From Salinispirillum sp. LH 10-3-1 (GTDB lineage: Bacteria; Pseudomonadota; Gammaproteobacteria; Pseudomonadales; Natronospirillaceae): 64,000 nucleotides of DNA. The translations under genes were made by a program, and so were the position numbers. The notes under the pieces are model-generated. The model was not told the origin of the DNA. It did no database searches and worked only from the letters and a program-made list of their open reading frames with translations. Positions 15,775 through 23,775 of the stretch are shown one piece after another. Every line of letters starts with the position of its first letter. Position 1 is the first letter of the stretch. The stretch covers positions 3,307,673-3,371,672 of the forward strand of contig NZ_CP101717.1 in assembly GCF_030643825.1 (NCBI RefSeq), written 5' to 3'.

Positions 15775-17121
15775 ATGAGCTTTAAAATACCTGCCAACTC
15801 ACCGATTCGCACTGCAGATTTCCTGTACGGCGTGGCGACGGCTGCCTTTCAGATTGAGGGCGACATCCACACCGACGGCCGGGTCGACAGTATTTGGGAT
15901 ACCTTCTGCCGTGAGCCCGGCCGGGTATTGAATGGCGACAACGGAGAACCAGCTTGCCAGCATTACCGTCTGTGGGAACAAGATCTGGACCTGCTGCAAG
16001 ACCTGGGCGTTGACGCCTACCGTTTGTCCATTGCCTGGCCACGCATCATGCCCGCCAGCGGTGAAGTGAACGAACTGGGTTTAGCCTTCTACGAGCGGCT
16101 GATTGACGGCCTGATCGACCGTGGCATCAAGCCTGTGGTCACACTGTACCACTGGGATCTGCCCCAGTATCTGGAAGAAAAAGGTGGCTGGCTGAATCGT
16201 GAAACCGCCTATGCCTTCGCGCAATACGCCGAAGTTGTGGTCGCCCGTCTGGGTGAGAAAGTGACGCATTGGGCGACGTTTAACGAGCCATTCTGCAGTG
16301 CGTTCCTCGGTTACCACATTGGCGTGCACGCCCCAGGTTATCAGGAAGAGGCGTGGGCCTACACAGCGGCGCATCACCTTTTGCTGGCTCACGGTTTGGC
16401 CTTGCCCATCATGCGCCGCTTAGCGCCAGGCAGTCAGCACGGCATTGTGTTGAATTTCACTCCAGCTTATCCCGCCACCGACCGCCCGGCGGACATAGCA
16501 GCAGCGGATCGTGCCGACATCATTGATGTCCATTGGTTCATTTGTCCGCTGTTGACCGGCGAATACCCCGCGGGCTATTTCACCCGATACCCGGCGCTGA
16601 AACCGGTGATCTTTCCCGGCGATATGGCGCTGATCGCCCAGAAGAACGACTTCATGGGTGTCAATTTCTACACCCGCCATGTCGTCAAAGACAACAATGG
16701 CGACACAGAGTTCGTGCCGCAGACCAGCGCTGAGCACACCCACATTGGCTGGGAAGTCTACCCACAAGCATTGACCGACTTGCTGGTGAAACTGCACCAA
16801 ACCTACCCGAACTTACCGCCGCTCTATATCACCGAGAATGGCATGGCTGGCGACGACCACCTAACCGCCGACGGCCAAGTGCACGATGAACAGCGCCTGC
16901 GCTATTACGAACGTCACTTGAATGCAGTGGGTGATGCCATGTCACAGGGCGTCGACATGCGCGGTTACTTCGCCTGGAGTCTGATGGACAACTTTGAATG
17001 GGCTTTTGGCTACAGCCAGCGCTTCGGCCTGGTGTATGTGGACTACGAAACGCAGGAACGTACCGTTAAACAAAGCGGTCTCGCTTATAAAGCACTGATC
17101 AATGAAATCAGAGGGCGCTAG
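15775..17121 (+). CDS. GH1 beta-glucosidase
   Basis: A 448-residue cytoplasmic glycoside hydrolase of family 1, normal length for the family. The N-terminal FLYGVATAAFQIEG, the acid/base motif ATFNEP (near residue 165) and the nucleophile motif YITENGMA (near residue 350) are intact. FEWAFGYSQRFGLVYVDYET gives the substrate-binding Trp/Glu region. It would cleave imported cellobiose or aryl-beta-glucosides to glucose. CAGGAG lies eight bases before the ATG. No signal peptide is present, in agreement with uptake before hydrolysis. Confidence 0.95.
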   Translation: MSFKIPANSPIRTADFLYGVATAAFQIEGDIHTDGRVDSIWDTFCREPGRVLNGDNGEPACQHYRLWEQDLDLLQDLGVDAYRLSIAWPRIMPASGEVNELGLAFYERLIDGLIDRGIKPVVTLYHWDLPQYLEEKGGWLNRETAYAFAQYAEVVVARLGEKVTHWATFNEPFCSAFLGYHIGVHAPGYQEEAWAYTAAHHLLLAHGLALPIMRRLAPGSQHGIVLNFTPAYPATDRPADIAAADRADIIDVHWFICPLLTGEYPAGYFTRYPALKPVIFPGDMALIAQKNDFMGVNFYTRHVVKDNNGDTEFVPQTSAEHTHIGWEVYPQALTDLLVKLHQTYPNLPPLYITENGMAGDDHLTADGQVHDEQRLRYYERHLNAVGDAMSQGVDMRGYFAWSLMDNFEWAFGYSQRFGLVYVDYETQERTVKQSGLAYKALINEIRGR

Positions 17122-17232
17122 CACACACGCGTAAGACCAAGAGGTCAAGGACGACGACAACCCAATAACAACCAACGTTCGAGAACATGTATGTCCCTAT
17201 TGTACGAGGAACTTTCGTTGTTATTTGCCACG

Positions 17233-17266
17233 GGTCGCACATTTACGCTTACTCGTTAGTGCGACC
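17233..17266. terminator. Inverted repeat downstream of the beta-glucosidase gene
   Basis: GGTCGCAC (17233-17240) pairs with GTGCGACC (17259-17266) across an 18-base loop. It lacks a T tract, so it may be a weak terminator, or an operator for the next gene. Confidence 0.4.
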
Positions 17267-17277
17267 ACCCCGTCAGC

Positions 17278-17313
17278 AGGTTACCATGCACGCTGAGACA
17301 ACACTGGTAACCT
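17278..17313. promoter_or_regulatory. Inverted repeat just upstream of the 17332 gene
   Basis: AGGTTACCA (17278-17286) and TGGTAACCT (17305-17313) form a perfect 9-base inverted repeat spaced by 18 bases, ending 18 bases before the start codon. The GGTTAC element resembles half of the LacI operators at 11394 and 11455 (CGGTTACA). Confidence 0.45.
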
Positions 17314-17331
17314 AAACTGTTGATGGCATTC

Positions 17332-18579
17332 ATGACACCTTTTCGACTCTATTCTTGCCTCATCGCTCTGCTGGCGATGCCGGTTGCAGCCCAGCAATGG
17401 CAAAACATTACGCTGTATGAACCACCGTCTGAGAACTATGAATTCTGGCGTACGCCGTCACCGGAACAAGCAAAAGACCTAACGCTGTTGGGTTATCAGG
17501 GGTATGACGCCCTCAGTCAGCATTGGCGCCGCACCAAATTTCAAACCAATCCACTGTCACCCGCTTTGATCGATGTGGGCATGTGGTTGTTTGTCTTGCC
17601 CGAGCCCATGCGTTGGATGCAAAACGAATGGCAGCGTGATCTGTTACGCCAGTACGACATCGACAGCGAGTCGGAAGCGCATTACTTCTGGTCGGAAACG
17701 CCCATTCGCAAAGCCTATGTTTACAACGTCAGTAATGAAGACTTGGCGCAGTTGAAAGCGGAGAGCCCAGAGACGTTGGTGCGCCTAAGCACGTCGCGCT
17801 ATGAAGCAACGCACGTCATCGGACAACAGTTCGCAGAAGACAGCTTCTTCAACCACCAGCAACCGCGCTACCGCCTGGCCAAAGCCTTTCCTTTGTTGCT
17901 CGATATCTACAGCTTCTACAACTGCCGGGAAGGAGGCAGTGATCGCCTGCCACGTAACGAAACCGAGTTGAAGCAAGATATTGTTGGCTACGAATGCCGC
18001 AGCTGGGCCTATGACCTGCATCGCCCTAATGCCGACTACAACGACCGCCCGAGTCGTTATCTACGCTGGAATGATCTCAGTGAAGATGAGCAGGATTACA
18101 TCAACGCGGCTTTCTGGTTCAGCCTGTTAAATCTGCTCGACGGACACCTGCTGGCCGACCGGCGCGAGATGGAGCAAAACCGCCTGAGCTTCCAGCCAAC
18201 GCCGTTTGGTCGGAGCTTTGGCTGGCATCATTTGCGCTGGCAGCGCGGCTTGAATCTGGGGTGGGATCTGTACATGCATCAGAATGCCGAGCGCGCTATG
18301 CCAGGTGGACGATTCAGCATCATTGACTACCCGACGCTGGGTGGCGTTGTGACGTCGCGCGCCAGTTGGTGGCAGCAACCAGAGGACATGCAATTCTTTA
18401 CGGAAGAAAAAGACGATGGTTGGGCAGTAGAAGTCAGCTACAGCAAGCAGCTGTTCTCGGCATTGCGCCTGCAAACCGACTGGCATTATAAGTCAGCCGG
18501 TTGGATGCCGGGCCACCTCTCTTTTGAAGAAGGCAGCGGCTGGCGCTTTGGGGTCGACATCCAGCTGTTCGGTGGCTAA
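17332..18579 (+). CDS. Exported protein of unknown function
   Basis: About 415 residues. The first 20 or so (MTPFRLYSCLIALLAMPVAAQQ) form a signal peptide with an AxA-type cleavage site, so the protein is periplasmic or outer-membrane. The rest is rich in Trp, Tyr and Arg, with no motif I recognise. The C-terminal 60 residues (WAVEVSYSKQLFSALRLQTD, then HLSFEEGSGWRFGVDIQLFGG) alternate like beta-strands of an outer-membrane protein end. The start could also be the ATG at 17323; neither has a clear ribosome site. It follows the beta-glucosidase gene in the same direction with two inverted repeats between, so a role in beta-glucoside uptake is possible but unproven. Confidence 0.75.
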   Translation: MTPFRLYSCLIALLAMPVAAQQWQNITLYEPPSENYEFWRTPSPEQAKDLTLLGYQGYDALSQHWRRTKFQTNPLSPALIDVGMWLFVLPEPMRWMQNEWQRDLLRQYDIDSESEAHYFWSETPIRKAYVYNVSNEDLAQLKAESPETLVRLSTSRYEATHVIGQQFAEDSFFNHQQPRYRLAKAFPLLLDIYSFYNCREGGSDRLPRNETELKQDIVGYECRSWAYDLHRPNADYNDRPSRYLRWNDLSEDEQDYINAAFWFSLLNLLDGHLLADRREMEQNRLSFQPTPFGRSFGWHHLRWQRGLNLGWDLYMHQNAERAMPGGRFSIIDYPTLGGVVTSRASWWQQPEDMQFFTEEKDDGWAVEVSYSKQLFSALRLQTDWHYKSAGWMPGHLSFEEGSGWRFGVDIQLFGG

Positions 18580-18585
18580 CCAAGC

Positions 18586-19254
18586 TTAATAGAGCGTCAC
18601 GCTGTCGGCGCGCATACTGTAGCCTGCCGTGCCGAGGTCATCTTCGTACCGGGTCACGTCAAAGGCCCCAGCAATGATCACCGGGTCGTACAAACTGGGC
18701 AGCACAAAGCCACCTTCAATCTCAACATACACCATTTGGTTCGCAGGCGGTGGCGGGGTGTGTATACAGGCGCCGAAATAGGGCACCAACAAGAAGCTAT
18801 AGACCTTATCACCATCGAAATCGAGTGGCACAGCAAACCCCGGCAAACGCCCCTTTACCCCCTGTAATGCGGGCTCCGATGGGACCTGTGCTAACAGCGC
18901 CTGCAAATCACGATACAATCGCTGCGCTTCAGGATCAAAGTCATCCAGCTCAGCGATGTTGTAGCTTTCCAGATCAATTTCTTCAATGATGGGATCGAAC
19001 GAAAACCCCGCCGGAATCAGCTCATCCCATTCCATTTCTAAGTAGGCTTCACCCGCGACTCGCACGTTACTTTTTTCCGTTGCCGGCGCTTCGACCACGG
19101 GTGCCAACATATCGGCGCTCGGTTCAAAGTTCAGTTCGTCGGCCTGTAAGTTGCTGCCCGCTACTACACCACTGCTGCGCTCGGAAGAGGGGTCGGCACA
19201 GCCAACCAACACCAGCAAAGAAAGGGTAGACAGTAAACTTAAAGGCTTATACAT
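18586..19254 (-). CDS. DUF3299 lipoprotein of the zinc locus
   Basis: A 222-residue lipoprotein with lipobox LVGC at residues 16-19. The C-terminal half carries the DUF3299 signature LPGFAVPLDFDGDKVYSFLL, then PYFGACIHTPPPPANQMVYV and DPVIIAGAF. A Cys-His pair in GACIHTP could bind metal. Proteins of this family often sit beside zinc importers and Zur-regulated genes, and this one lies 54 bases downstream of znuA in the same direction. Its biochemical role is not known to me. Confidence 0.85.
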   Translation of the reverse strand: MYKPLSLLSTLSLLVLVGCADPSSERSSGVVAGSNLQADELNFEPSADMLAPVVEAPATEKSNVRVAGEAYLEMEWDELIPAGFSFDPIIEEIDLESYNIAELDDFDPEAQRLYRDLQALLAQVPSEPALQGVKGRLPGFAVPLDFDGDKVYSFLLVPYFGACIHTPPPPANQMVYVEIEGGFVLPSLYDPVIIAGAFDVTRYEDDLGTAGYSMRADSVTLY

Positions 19255-19308
19255 GGGTCAACCTGCTCATAAAACGATCATAGGTTAGGGTACTGATTTT
19301 GCACAACA

Positions 19309-20271
19309 TTACGACACCACCGCCCCGTCACAGGCCGTAAATTCCGTGACAAGCTGATCTAAAAGCTGCACATAGTGCTGCCGACCAGGCTCCAAACTGA
19401 TGCCCAAGGCGTCCAGCCGACCCACTGGTAATGAGAAACCTTCCGCAATGGTGGTGACCAGCCGGTCTGCGTACTGAGCTTCGGCAAACAAGCAGCCGAA
19501 AGCGCCATCCGCCAATGCTGAGCGCATTTCATTGAGCGTGCGTAAACCGGGTAGCTGTTCAGGGTTCAGCGTTACCGAGCCCGCAAAGGGCAGCCCGAAC
19601 GCCCGGTCAAAATACTGGTAGCCATCATGAAACACCACGTAAGGCTTACGAACGCCATTCAACTGGTGGCTCCAGCGCGCTTCATGCTCAATTAATTCAG
19701 CGATGGCCTGCGCTGCATTTCGCTCATAGGCTCCGGCGTTGGCAGGGTCTAACGTGCCGAGGTGTCGAGCGATGTAACCGATCGCCCGGCGCGCATTTTC
19801 GGGGTGCAACCACAAGTGGGGGTCTACATCGTCGTGTTGATGGTCGTGCCCATGATCCATAAATTGCGCCAGATGGTCTGGCATACTACTGCTGTGTCTT
19901 TCTTGGGTAAAAATAGTTCCTGAGGTGCGAAATTCGTAGTGAATTAAATCGACTTCTTCACTGGTCAATCGCCACTGTCGCTCGGCGGGCACACGGCGTA
20001 ATAAACTGACCAAGCCAGTTTCCAGTTGCGGCCCCAACCAGATGACCCAATCGGCCTCAGCCACCATCGAGCGCTGCGATGGCCGCAGTAACGCATTGTG
20101 TGGGTCCTGTTGTGCCGACAGCAACAGCTCCGGCTGCCAAAGGTCGCCACTGACCTGGCTGACCCAGCTGTGTACCGGCGCAATACTGACCACCACGCGA
20201 GGGGTCGCCAAAGCCACGCTGCTCAGCAGGGCGGCGCTCAATAAACAAACGAACAATCGAAAAGCGTACAT
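19309..20271 (-). CDS. znuA: Zinc ABC transporter substrate-binding protein ZnuA
   Basis: A 320-residue cluster-9 binding protein for high-affinity zinc uptake. It has a signal peptide (ending VALATPRVV), zinc-ligand histidines in QDPHNALLRPSQR, DPHLWLHPEN and VFHDGYQYF, and a His/Asp-rich loop HGHDHQHDD before the second ligand. I chose the ATG at 20271 (AGAGGA just upstream) over the longer frame, whose first 16 residues overlap the zur gene. It follows zur by 19 bases. The permease and ATPase partners (ZnuB, ZnuC) are not in this window. Confidence 0.93.
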   Translation of the reverse strand: MYAFRLFVCLLSAALLSSVALATPRVVVSIAPVHSWVSQVSGDLWQPELLLSAQQDPHNALLRPSQRSMVAEADWVIWLGPQLETGLVSLLRRVPAERQWRLTSEEVDLIHYEFRTSGTIFTQERHSSSMPDHLAQFMDHGHDHQHDDVDPHLWLHPENARRAIGYIARHLGTLDPANAGAYERNAAQAIAELIEHEARWSHQLNGVRKPYVVFHDGYQYFDRAFGLPFAGSVTLNPEQLPGLRTLNEMRSALADGAFGCLFAEAQYADRLVTTIAEGFSLPVGRLDALGISLEPGRQHYVQLLDQLVTEFTACDGAVVS

Positions 20272-20290
20272 ATGTCCTCTAACAGAAGCC

Positions 20291-20719
20291 TTACTGCTGA
20301 CAGTCAACACAACGGCCACGGACTTCTAAGGTGGTGTGTTCTATTACGAACCGCCGGTCCGCTGCTTCTTTACGCAGCAGTTCAAATTGCAGATGATCGG
20401 GGTTCACTTCGCTGACGTTGCCACAACCGTCGCACACCAAAAACGCAGCGTCATGGCGGTGTGGAAAATCATCACACACCAGATACGCATTTTGTGAGTC
20501 GATACGATGCACTACACCCATGCGCTGCAAAAAATCAAGCGCACGGTACACCGTGGGCGGCTTCGCTTGTGGCATTTGCTGCTGCAATATATCTAACAAT
20601 TGGTAGGCCGTGACCGCATGCGGCTGCTCACTCAGCAGCTGCAACACCAACTGGCGACTGGGCGTAAACCGCTCACCGCGCTGGTTGCACCAGTCAGCAA
20701 CCTTCTCCATCGTATTCAT
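20291..20719 (-). CDS. zur: Zinc uptake regulator Zur (Fur family)
   Basis: A 142-residue Fur-family repressor. The N-terminal winged helix includes RFTPSRQLVLQLL and KPPTVYRALDFLQRMGVVHRI; the metal-binding half has HRHDAAFLVCDGCG and the final CVDCQQ, the two Cys pairs of the structural zinc site. It should repress zinc-uptake genes when zinc is sufficient. A Zur box lies 26 bases upstream of its start, so it is probably self-regulated and co-transcribed with znuA and the DUF3299 gene. Confidence 0.92.
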   Translation of the reverse strand: MNTMEKVADWCNQRGERFTPSRQLVLQLLSEQPHAVTAYQLLDILQQQMPQAKPPTVYRALDFLQRMGVVHRIDSQNAYLVCDDFPHRHDAAFLVCDGCGNVSEVNPDHLQFELLRKEAADRRFVIEHTTLEVRGRCVDCQQ

Positions 20720-20744
20720 GGGGATAAGCTCGTGAAATACATAG

Positions 20745-20760
20745 GTGTTATAATATCACA
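20745..20760. promoter_or_regulatory. Zur box overlapping the zur promoter
   Basis: GTGTTATAATATCACA is a near-perfect palindrome that matches the gammaproteobacterial Zur consensus core GTTATAATATAAC except near one end. On the leftward strand it contains TATTATAAC, usable as a -10 box, so Zur binding would shut the zur-znuA-DUF3299 operon. Confidence 0.85.
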
Positions 20761-20769
20761 AAAGAAACG

Positions 20770-20796
20770 CCGCCGTCGCCTGCTAGGCGATGGCGG
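20770..20796 (-). terminator. Terminator of the P450-DyP operon
   Basis: An 11-pair GC-rich stem (CCGCCGTCGCC at 20770-20780 with GGCGATGGCGG at 20786-20796, one wobble) followed on the leftward strand by GTTTCTTTT. It ends the upstream operon just before the Zur-controlled promoter. Confidence 0.8.
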
Positions 20797-20820
20797 TCTA
20801 TTGCCGCTGGCGTCAGGGTG

Positions 20821-22401
20821 TTAGGTGGGGTCCACCAGCCCTTTAGCAATCAGATGAAGTGCAGAGACGGAGGGGATAAAGAAATAATCGCCGCCGCGTG
20901 TTTCAACAAAACGCGGAATACGCGTGCAGAAATGCGGCGGCGAGTCTCCTCCGGGAATCATAAAATGGCCCGTAGACTGCCCTTGAGCATCCAATTGCTG
21001 ATTGCCCAATACGGGGTCACGTTCATTGCTCAGTTTGAAGTCATTGCCGTAGTTCACCCACTGCTGTTGCACGAACTCAAACTGCCGTTCAATGTTGGCG
21101 TTCAACGCCATGAAGATGATGCCGTGCTCGCCGTCGTCTGTGGTGCCGTCCGGGCTTTCGCCATAGGGTAATCCCCGCCGCAAGATGCGCCGCCGATTAG
21201 CCAAAGCGCCCTTGGTTTGAAACGCCCCCTCGTTGCCGAACTCCAAAGCACCGCGCGGGTTAGCGCGTCGCACATGAGCGCCCAGCGGACAGGCCGCGCC
21301 GTCGAGGTCATCATCGTAATTGAAGGCTTTTAACTTCAAACGCATGGCGGCGTATTCTTTTTGCAGAGCCTTTAGGCGTTCAGGGTCTTTTTCCGTTTTC
21401 AGTTCCGCGCGCACCGTCATCAAACGCGTGCCGAATGCGTCGGCTTCAGCTTGGGTAGGGAACTCACACAGCGGCGCGCCATTATGCCAGCGCCCCACCA
21501 TTTTGGCTTCCAGCTTCTCTTGCGCGCCCGCGTACCCTTCGGCGGCTTTAGCGGTATAGTCGCGCCACGACGCCACGTTCTGGTGCAGCTTGCGATACAC
21601 CATAAAGGTGCCATTGCGCGCCAATGTCATGGGCACCGGTGCATAGGGGTACTCGCAGGCTTCATCGCGGTAACCGAGGATAAATTCGCCCGTTTCCAGT
21701 GGCTCCCACCCGGCCATGGTTGCCGGATCACCGCGCGTGGGCTTGCCTTCCCCGATCACGTGCTCCGGCGGACTGCCACACCCTTTGAAATATGGATCGC
21801 TGATACCATCAACAAACCCGAAGTGCTCTTTCGGTACCAAACGGCCGTTTTCTTTCAACGCCGCTGCGTCTTGCCACGGCTTTAAGGAGCCGTCCGGACT
21901 GCGTTGCCCGTCGCGCAACACCACGTCACCCAGCGTCTGCGCAATGCTGGTTAACAGCCAGTCGCACTGCCGTTCCATGTGCTCCAAACTGCGCGCGTTC
22001 ATCGACATCCACGCGTGTACCGGGCCATCCTGCCACAAAGGGTCCCAGTTCTGCGGGTGCGATGGGCCATCATCGCCCAGAATATCCGCCCGCGCCTTCA
22101 TGCCCATCTGGTATTCTTCTGGAAACGCCGAAAGCGTTTTGCGAGGCAGGCCCAATGCCTTCATCCCTTGATAGGTGAACGCGATATTAAGCGTGGTGTC
22201 GGGCAGCGGCACCTCTGCGGGCGTGCCGGGCTCTGGCCATGGTGCGCCGGTGGTGATGTGCGGAATCATGGTGTTCAACCAGCGTTGCGCGCCCACCGCG
22301 TCGGTAAACACCAAAAAGAAATAGCGGGCCACAGGGTAACCGAAGCGCCCATATGGCTTAACGACGTTGCCCTGAATATCATTGAGATCAATATAGCTCA
22401 T
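20821..22401 (-). CDS. DyP-type heme peroxidase
   Basis: A 526-residue dye-decolorising-type peroxidase, long for the family, with an extra helical, Lys/Glu-rich insertion about residues 300-345. Key elements are the GxxDG motif in GFVDGISDP (catalytic Asp, near residue 195), HVRRANPR with the proximal heme His and distal Arg (near residue 380), and the DyP beta-sheet region HGIIFMALNANIERQFEFVQ. No signal peptide or Tat motif is seen, and no encapsulin gene is nearby. It is the last gene of a four-gene operon with a P450, starting seven bases after the preceding gene with AAGGATAATG upstream. The substrate is unknown. Confidence 0.92.
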   Translation of the reverse strand: MSYIDLNDIQGNVVKPYGRFGYPVARYFFLVFTDAVGAQRWLNTMIPHITTGAPWPEPGTPAEVPLPDTTLNIAFTYQGMKALGLPRKTLSAFPEEYQMGMKARADILGDDGPSHPQNWDPLWQDGPVHAWMSMNARSLEHMERQCDWLLTSIAQTLGDVVLRDGQRSPDGSLKPWQDAAALKENGRLVPKEHFGFVDGISDPYFKGCGSPPEHVIGEGKPTRGDPATMAGWEPLETGEFILGYRDEACEYPYAPVPMTLARNGTFMVYRKLHQNVASWRDYTAKAAEGYAGAQEKLEAKMVGRWHNGAPLCEFPTQAEADAFGTRLMTVRAELKTEKDPERLKALQKEYAAMRLKLKAFNYDDDLDGAACPLGAHVRRANPRGALEFGNEGAFQTKGALANRRRILRRGLPYGESPDGTTDDGEHGIIFMALNANIERQFEFVQQQWVNYGNDFKLSNERDPVLGNQQLDAQGQSTGHFMIPGGDSPPHFCTRIPRFVETRGGDYFFIPSVSALHLIAKGLVDPT

Positions 22402-22408
22402 TGCATCA

Positions 22409-23044
22409 TTATCCTTGAGTCACCACGTTGCTCAGGCAGTCCGCACCGGGACGCCACGTTGGCCCAGCTAAATTTTCTGGCTGATGTTCGCTACTCCAAC
22501 GGACAAAAGCCTGCTGCAGTTCTGCGCCTTTCACGTGTTGGTGCGTCATCACAAACTGCGTAAAGGCTTGGCGCAAATACAGCGCTTTTAGTTGTTCCGC
22601 TAAGGGTTCACCGGTTGAGCCATTGAAGAAGAACCCGGTGGGCATGACACACCGCTGCGCGAACGTCACCCAGGCATCGGCATCCTCTACGGACTCAAAG
22701 CCCCAAGCAAAGCCATACAACTCACGCAACAATGGCTCCATGTGCTGCCAGCAATGACGTAAAAACCGCTCGCGATCACCGTGAAAGTGCGCGATCAGCA
22801 CCAAATAGCGGCTCGCCAAATGGTCTTCATGCGCCGGTTTACCTTGATACGCCACATCGTCCAGCAAGTACCAACGCGCTAAATAGGTATCTGGCACCTT
22901 CGCCCAGGGGCTGTCTTCATGCAGCGGTAAGTCATGCAGGCGCTGCCGAATGTAATAGGCGTAGCTGCAACCGCCGTCGGTCACTCCCGTACGAATGGGG
23001 GTCATCAATATCAGATTGGTGGCACCTTGGGCTTGATCAGACAT
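22409..23044 (-). CDS. Unknown protein of the P450-DyP operon (second small protein)
   Basis: A 211-residue soluble protein with no family I can name. Residues around 75-95 (HLASRYLVLIAHFHGDRERF) align without gaps with HLSYSYYLFFSNFNGSWEQY of the preceding operon protein, so the two are probably distant relatives. The pattern resembles the beta-alpha-beta start of DyP/ABM-type ferredoxin-like barrels, which is inference only. There is no obvious heme or metal motif. AAAGGAG precedes the ATG, and the gene overlaps the upstream one by eight bases. Confidence 0.8.
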   Translation of the reverse strand: MSDQAQGATNLILMTPIRTGVTDGGCSYAYYIRQRLHDLPLHEDSPWAKVPDTYLARWYLLDDVAYQGKPAHEDHLASRYLVLIAHFHGDRERFLRHCWQHMEPLLRELYGFAWGFESVEDADAWVTFAQRCVMPTGFFFNGSTGEPLAEQLKALYLRQAFTQFVMTHQHVKGAELQQAFVRWSSEHQPENLAGPTWRPGADCLSNVVTQG

Positions 23045-23705
23045 GTTCGTAGGCTCCTTTTACCGTGTCGGTGCCCGCCAGCTCTTGTTCGCATTCGAGG
23101 CGACGACGCTCGTTCACCGCCTGATTGGCCAGTGACACAATCGGCGTTTCTTCCATAATGCCCAAGTCGGCCTGCACCTCGACCAACATCTGTCGATACA
23201 GCGACTCAAAAGCCGCCGCGTCTTCTTCGGTGCGCGCCTGCTGCGCCATTGCCACCAGCTTCGGCTTCAAGCGACAAGCGGCTTTTACATCATTACTGGC
23301 CGCCAACGGATAGGCACTGTAATAGTGGTCGGTCCAAATTTGGTTGTGCAGAATGTATTCATGGAACGGATTGCGTGGCACCGACTTCGGATAGCCAATG
23401 TTTTTGTACCACATCAAGTCCAGCCCGGAGGGAATGGCGGTCGAGAATGAATCCACGTACTGCTCCCAACTGCCGTTGAAGTTACTGAAGAATAAATAGT
23501 AACTGTACGACAAATGCTCTTGCGGTTGTTCAGGGTGCAAACGCGGCAGTTTGCTGCGTGGCAATATAGCCCAGCCGGCGTAGTGGATAAGCGAAAGCGT
23601 GATCAATCCGCGCAGTTTACTGCGAAACAAGCGAGTGCCGGCAAGCCAATGAATTAAGCGCGTTATCAACGTCTGCCATGGTTTCAGTGGCGTGATCACG
23701 TTCAT
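23037..23705 (-). CDS. Unknown protein of the P450-DyP operon (first small protein)
   Basis: A 222-residue protein with a moderately hydrophobic, basic N-terminal region (WQTLITRLIHWLAG, then LITLSLIHYAGWAIL) that may associate with membrane. This is followed by a soluble part with HLSYSYYLFFSNFNGSWEQY and MWYKNIGYPKSVPRNPFHEY. The ATG at 23705 is preferred over 23735, because AAGG precedes it by a normal distance. It lies 70 bases after the P450 gene and overlaps the next gene, so the products are likely made together. The shared HL-x3-Y-x6-F-x-G pattern links it to its neighbour. No function is known to me. Confidence 0.8.
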   Translation of the reverse strand: MNVITPLKPWQTLITRLIHWLAGTRLFRSKLRGLITLSLIHYAGWAILPRSKLPRLHPEQPQEHLSYSYYLFFSNFNGSWEQYVDSFSTAIPSGLDLMWYKNIGYPKSVPRNPFHEYILHNQIWTDHYYSAYPLAASNDVKAACRLKPKLVAMAQQARTEEDAAAFESLYRQMLVEVQADLGIMEETPIVSLANQAVNERRRLECEQELAGTDTVKGAYEHV

Positions 23706-23775
23706 GGCATAAGCCTTCCCAGCGATGTTCGACACAATGATCTCCTTGGCTCATTTGATGGGCTAGTACTGCGGG

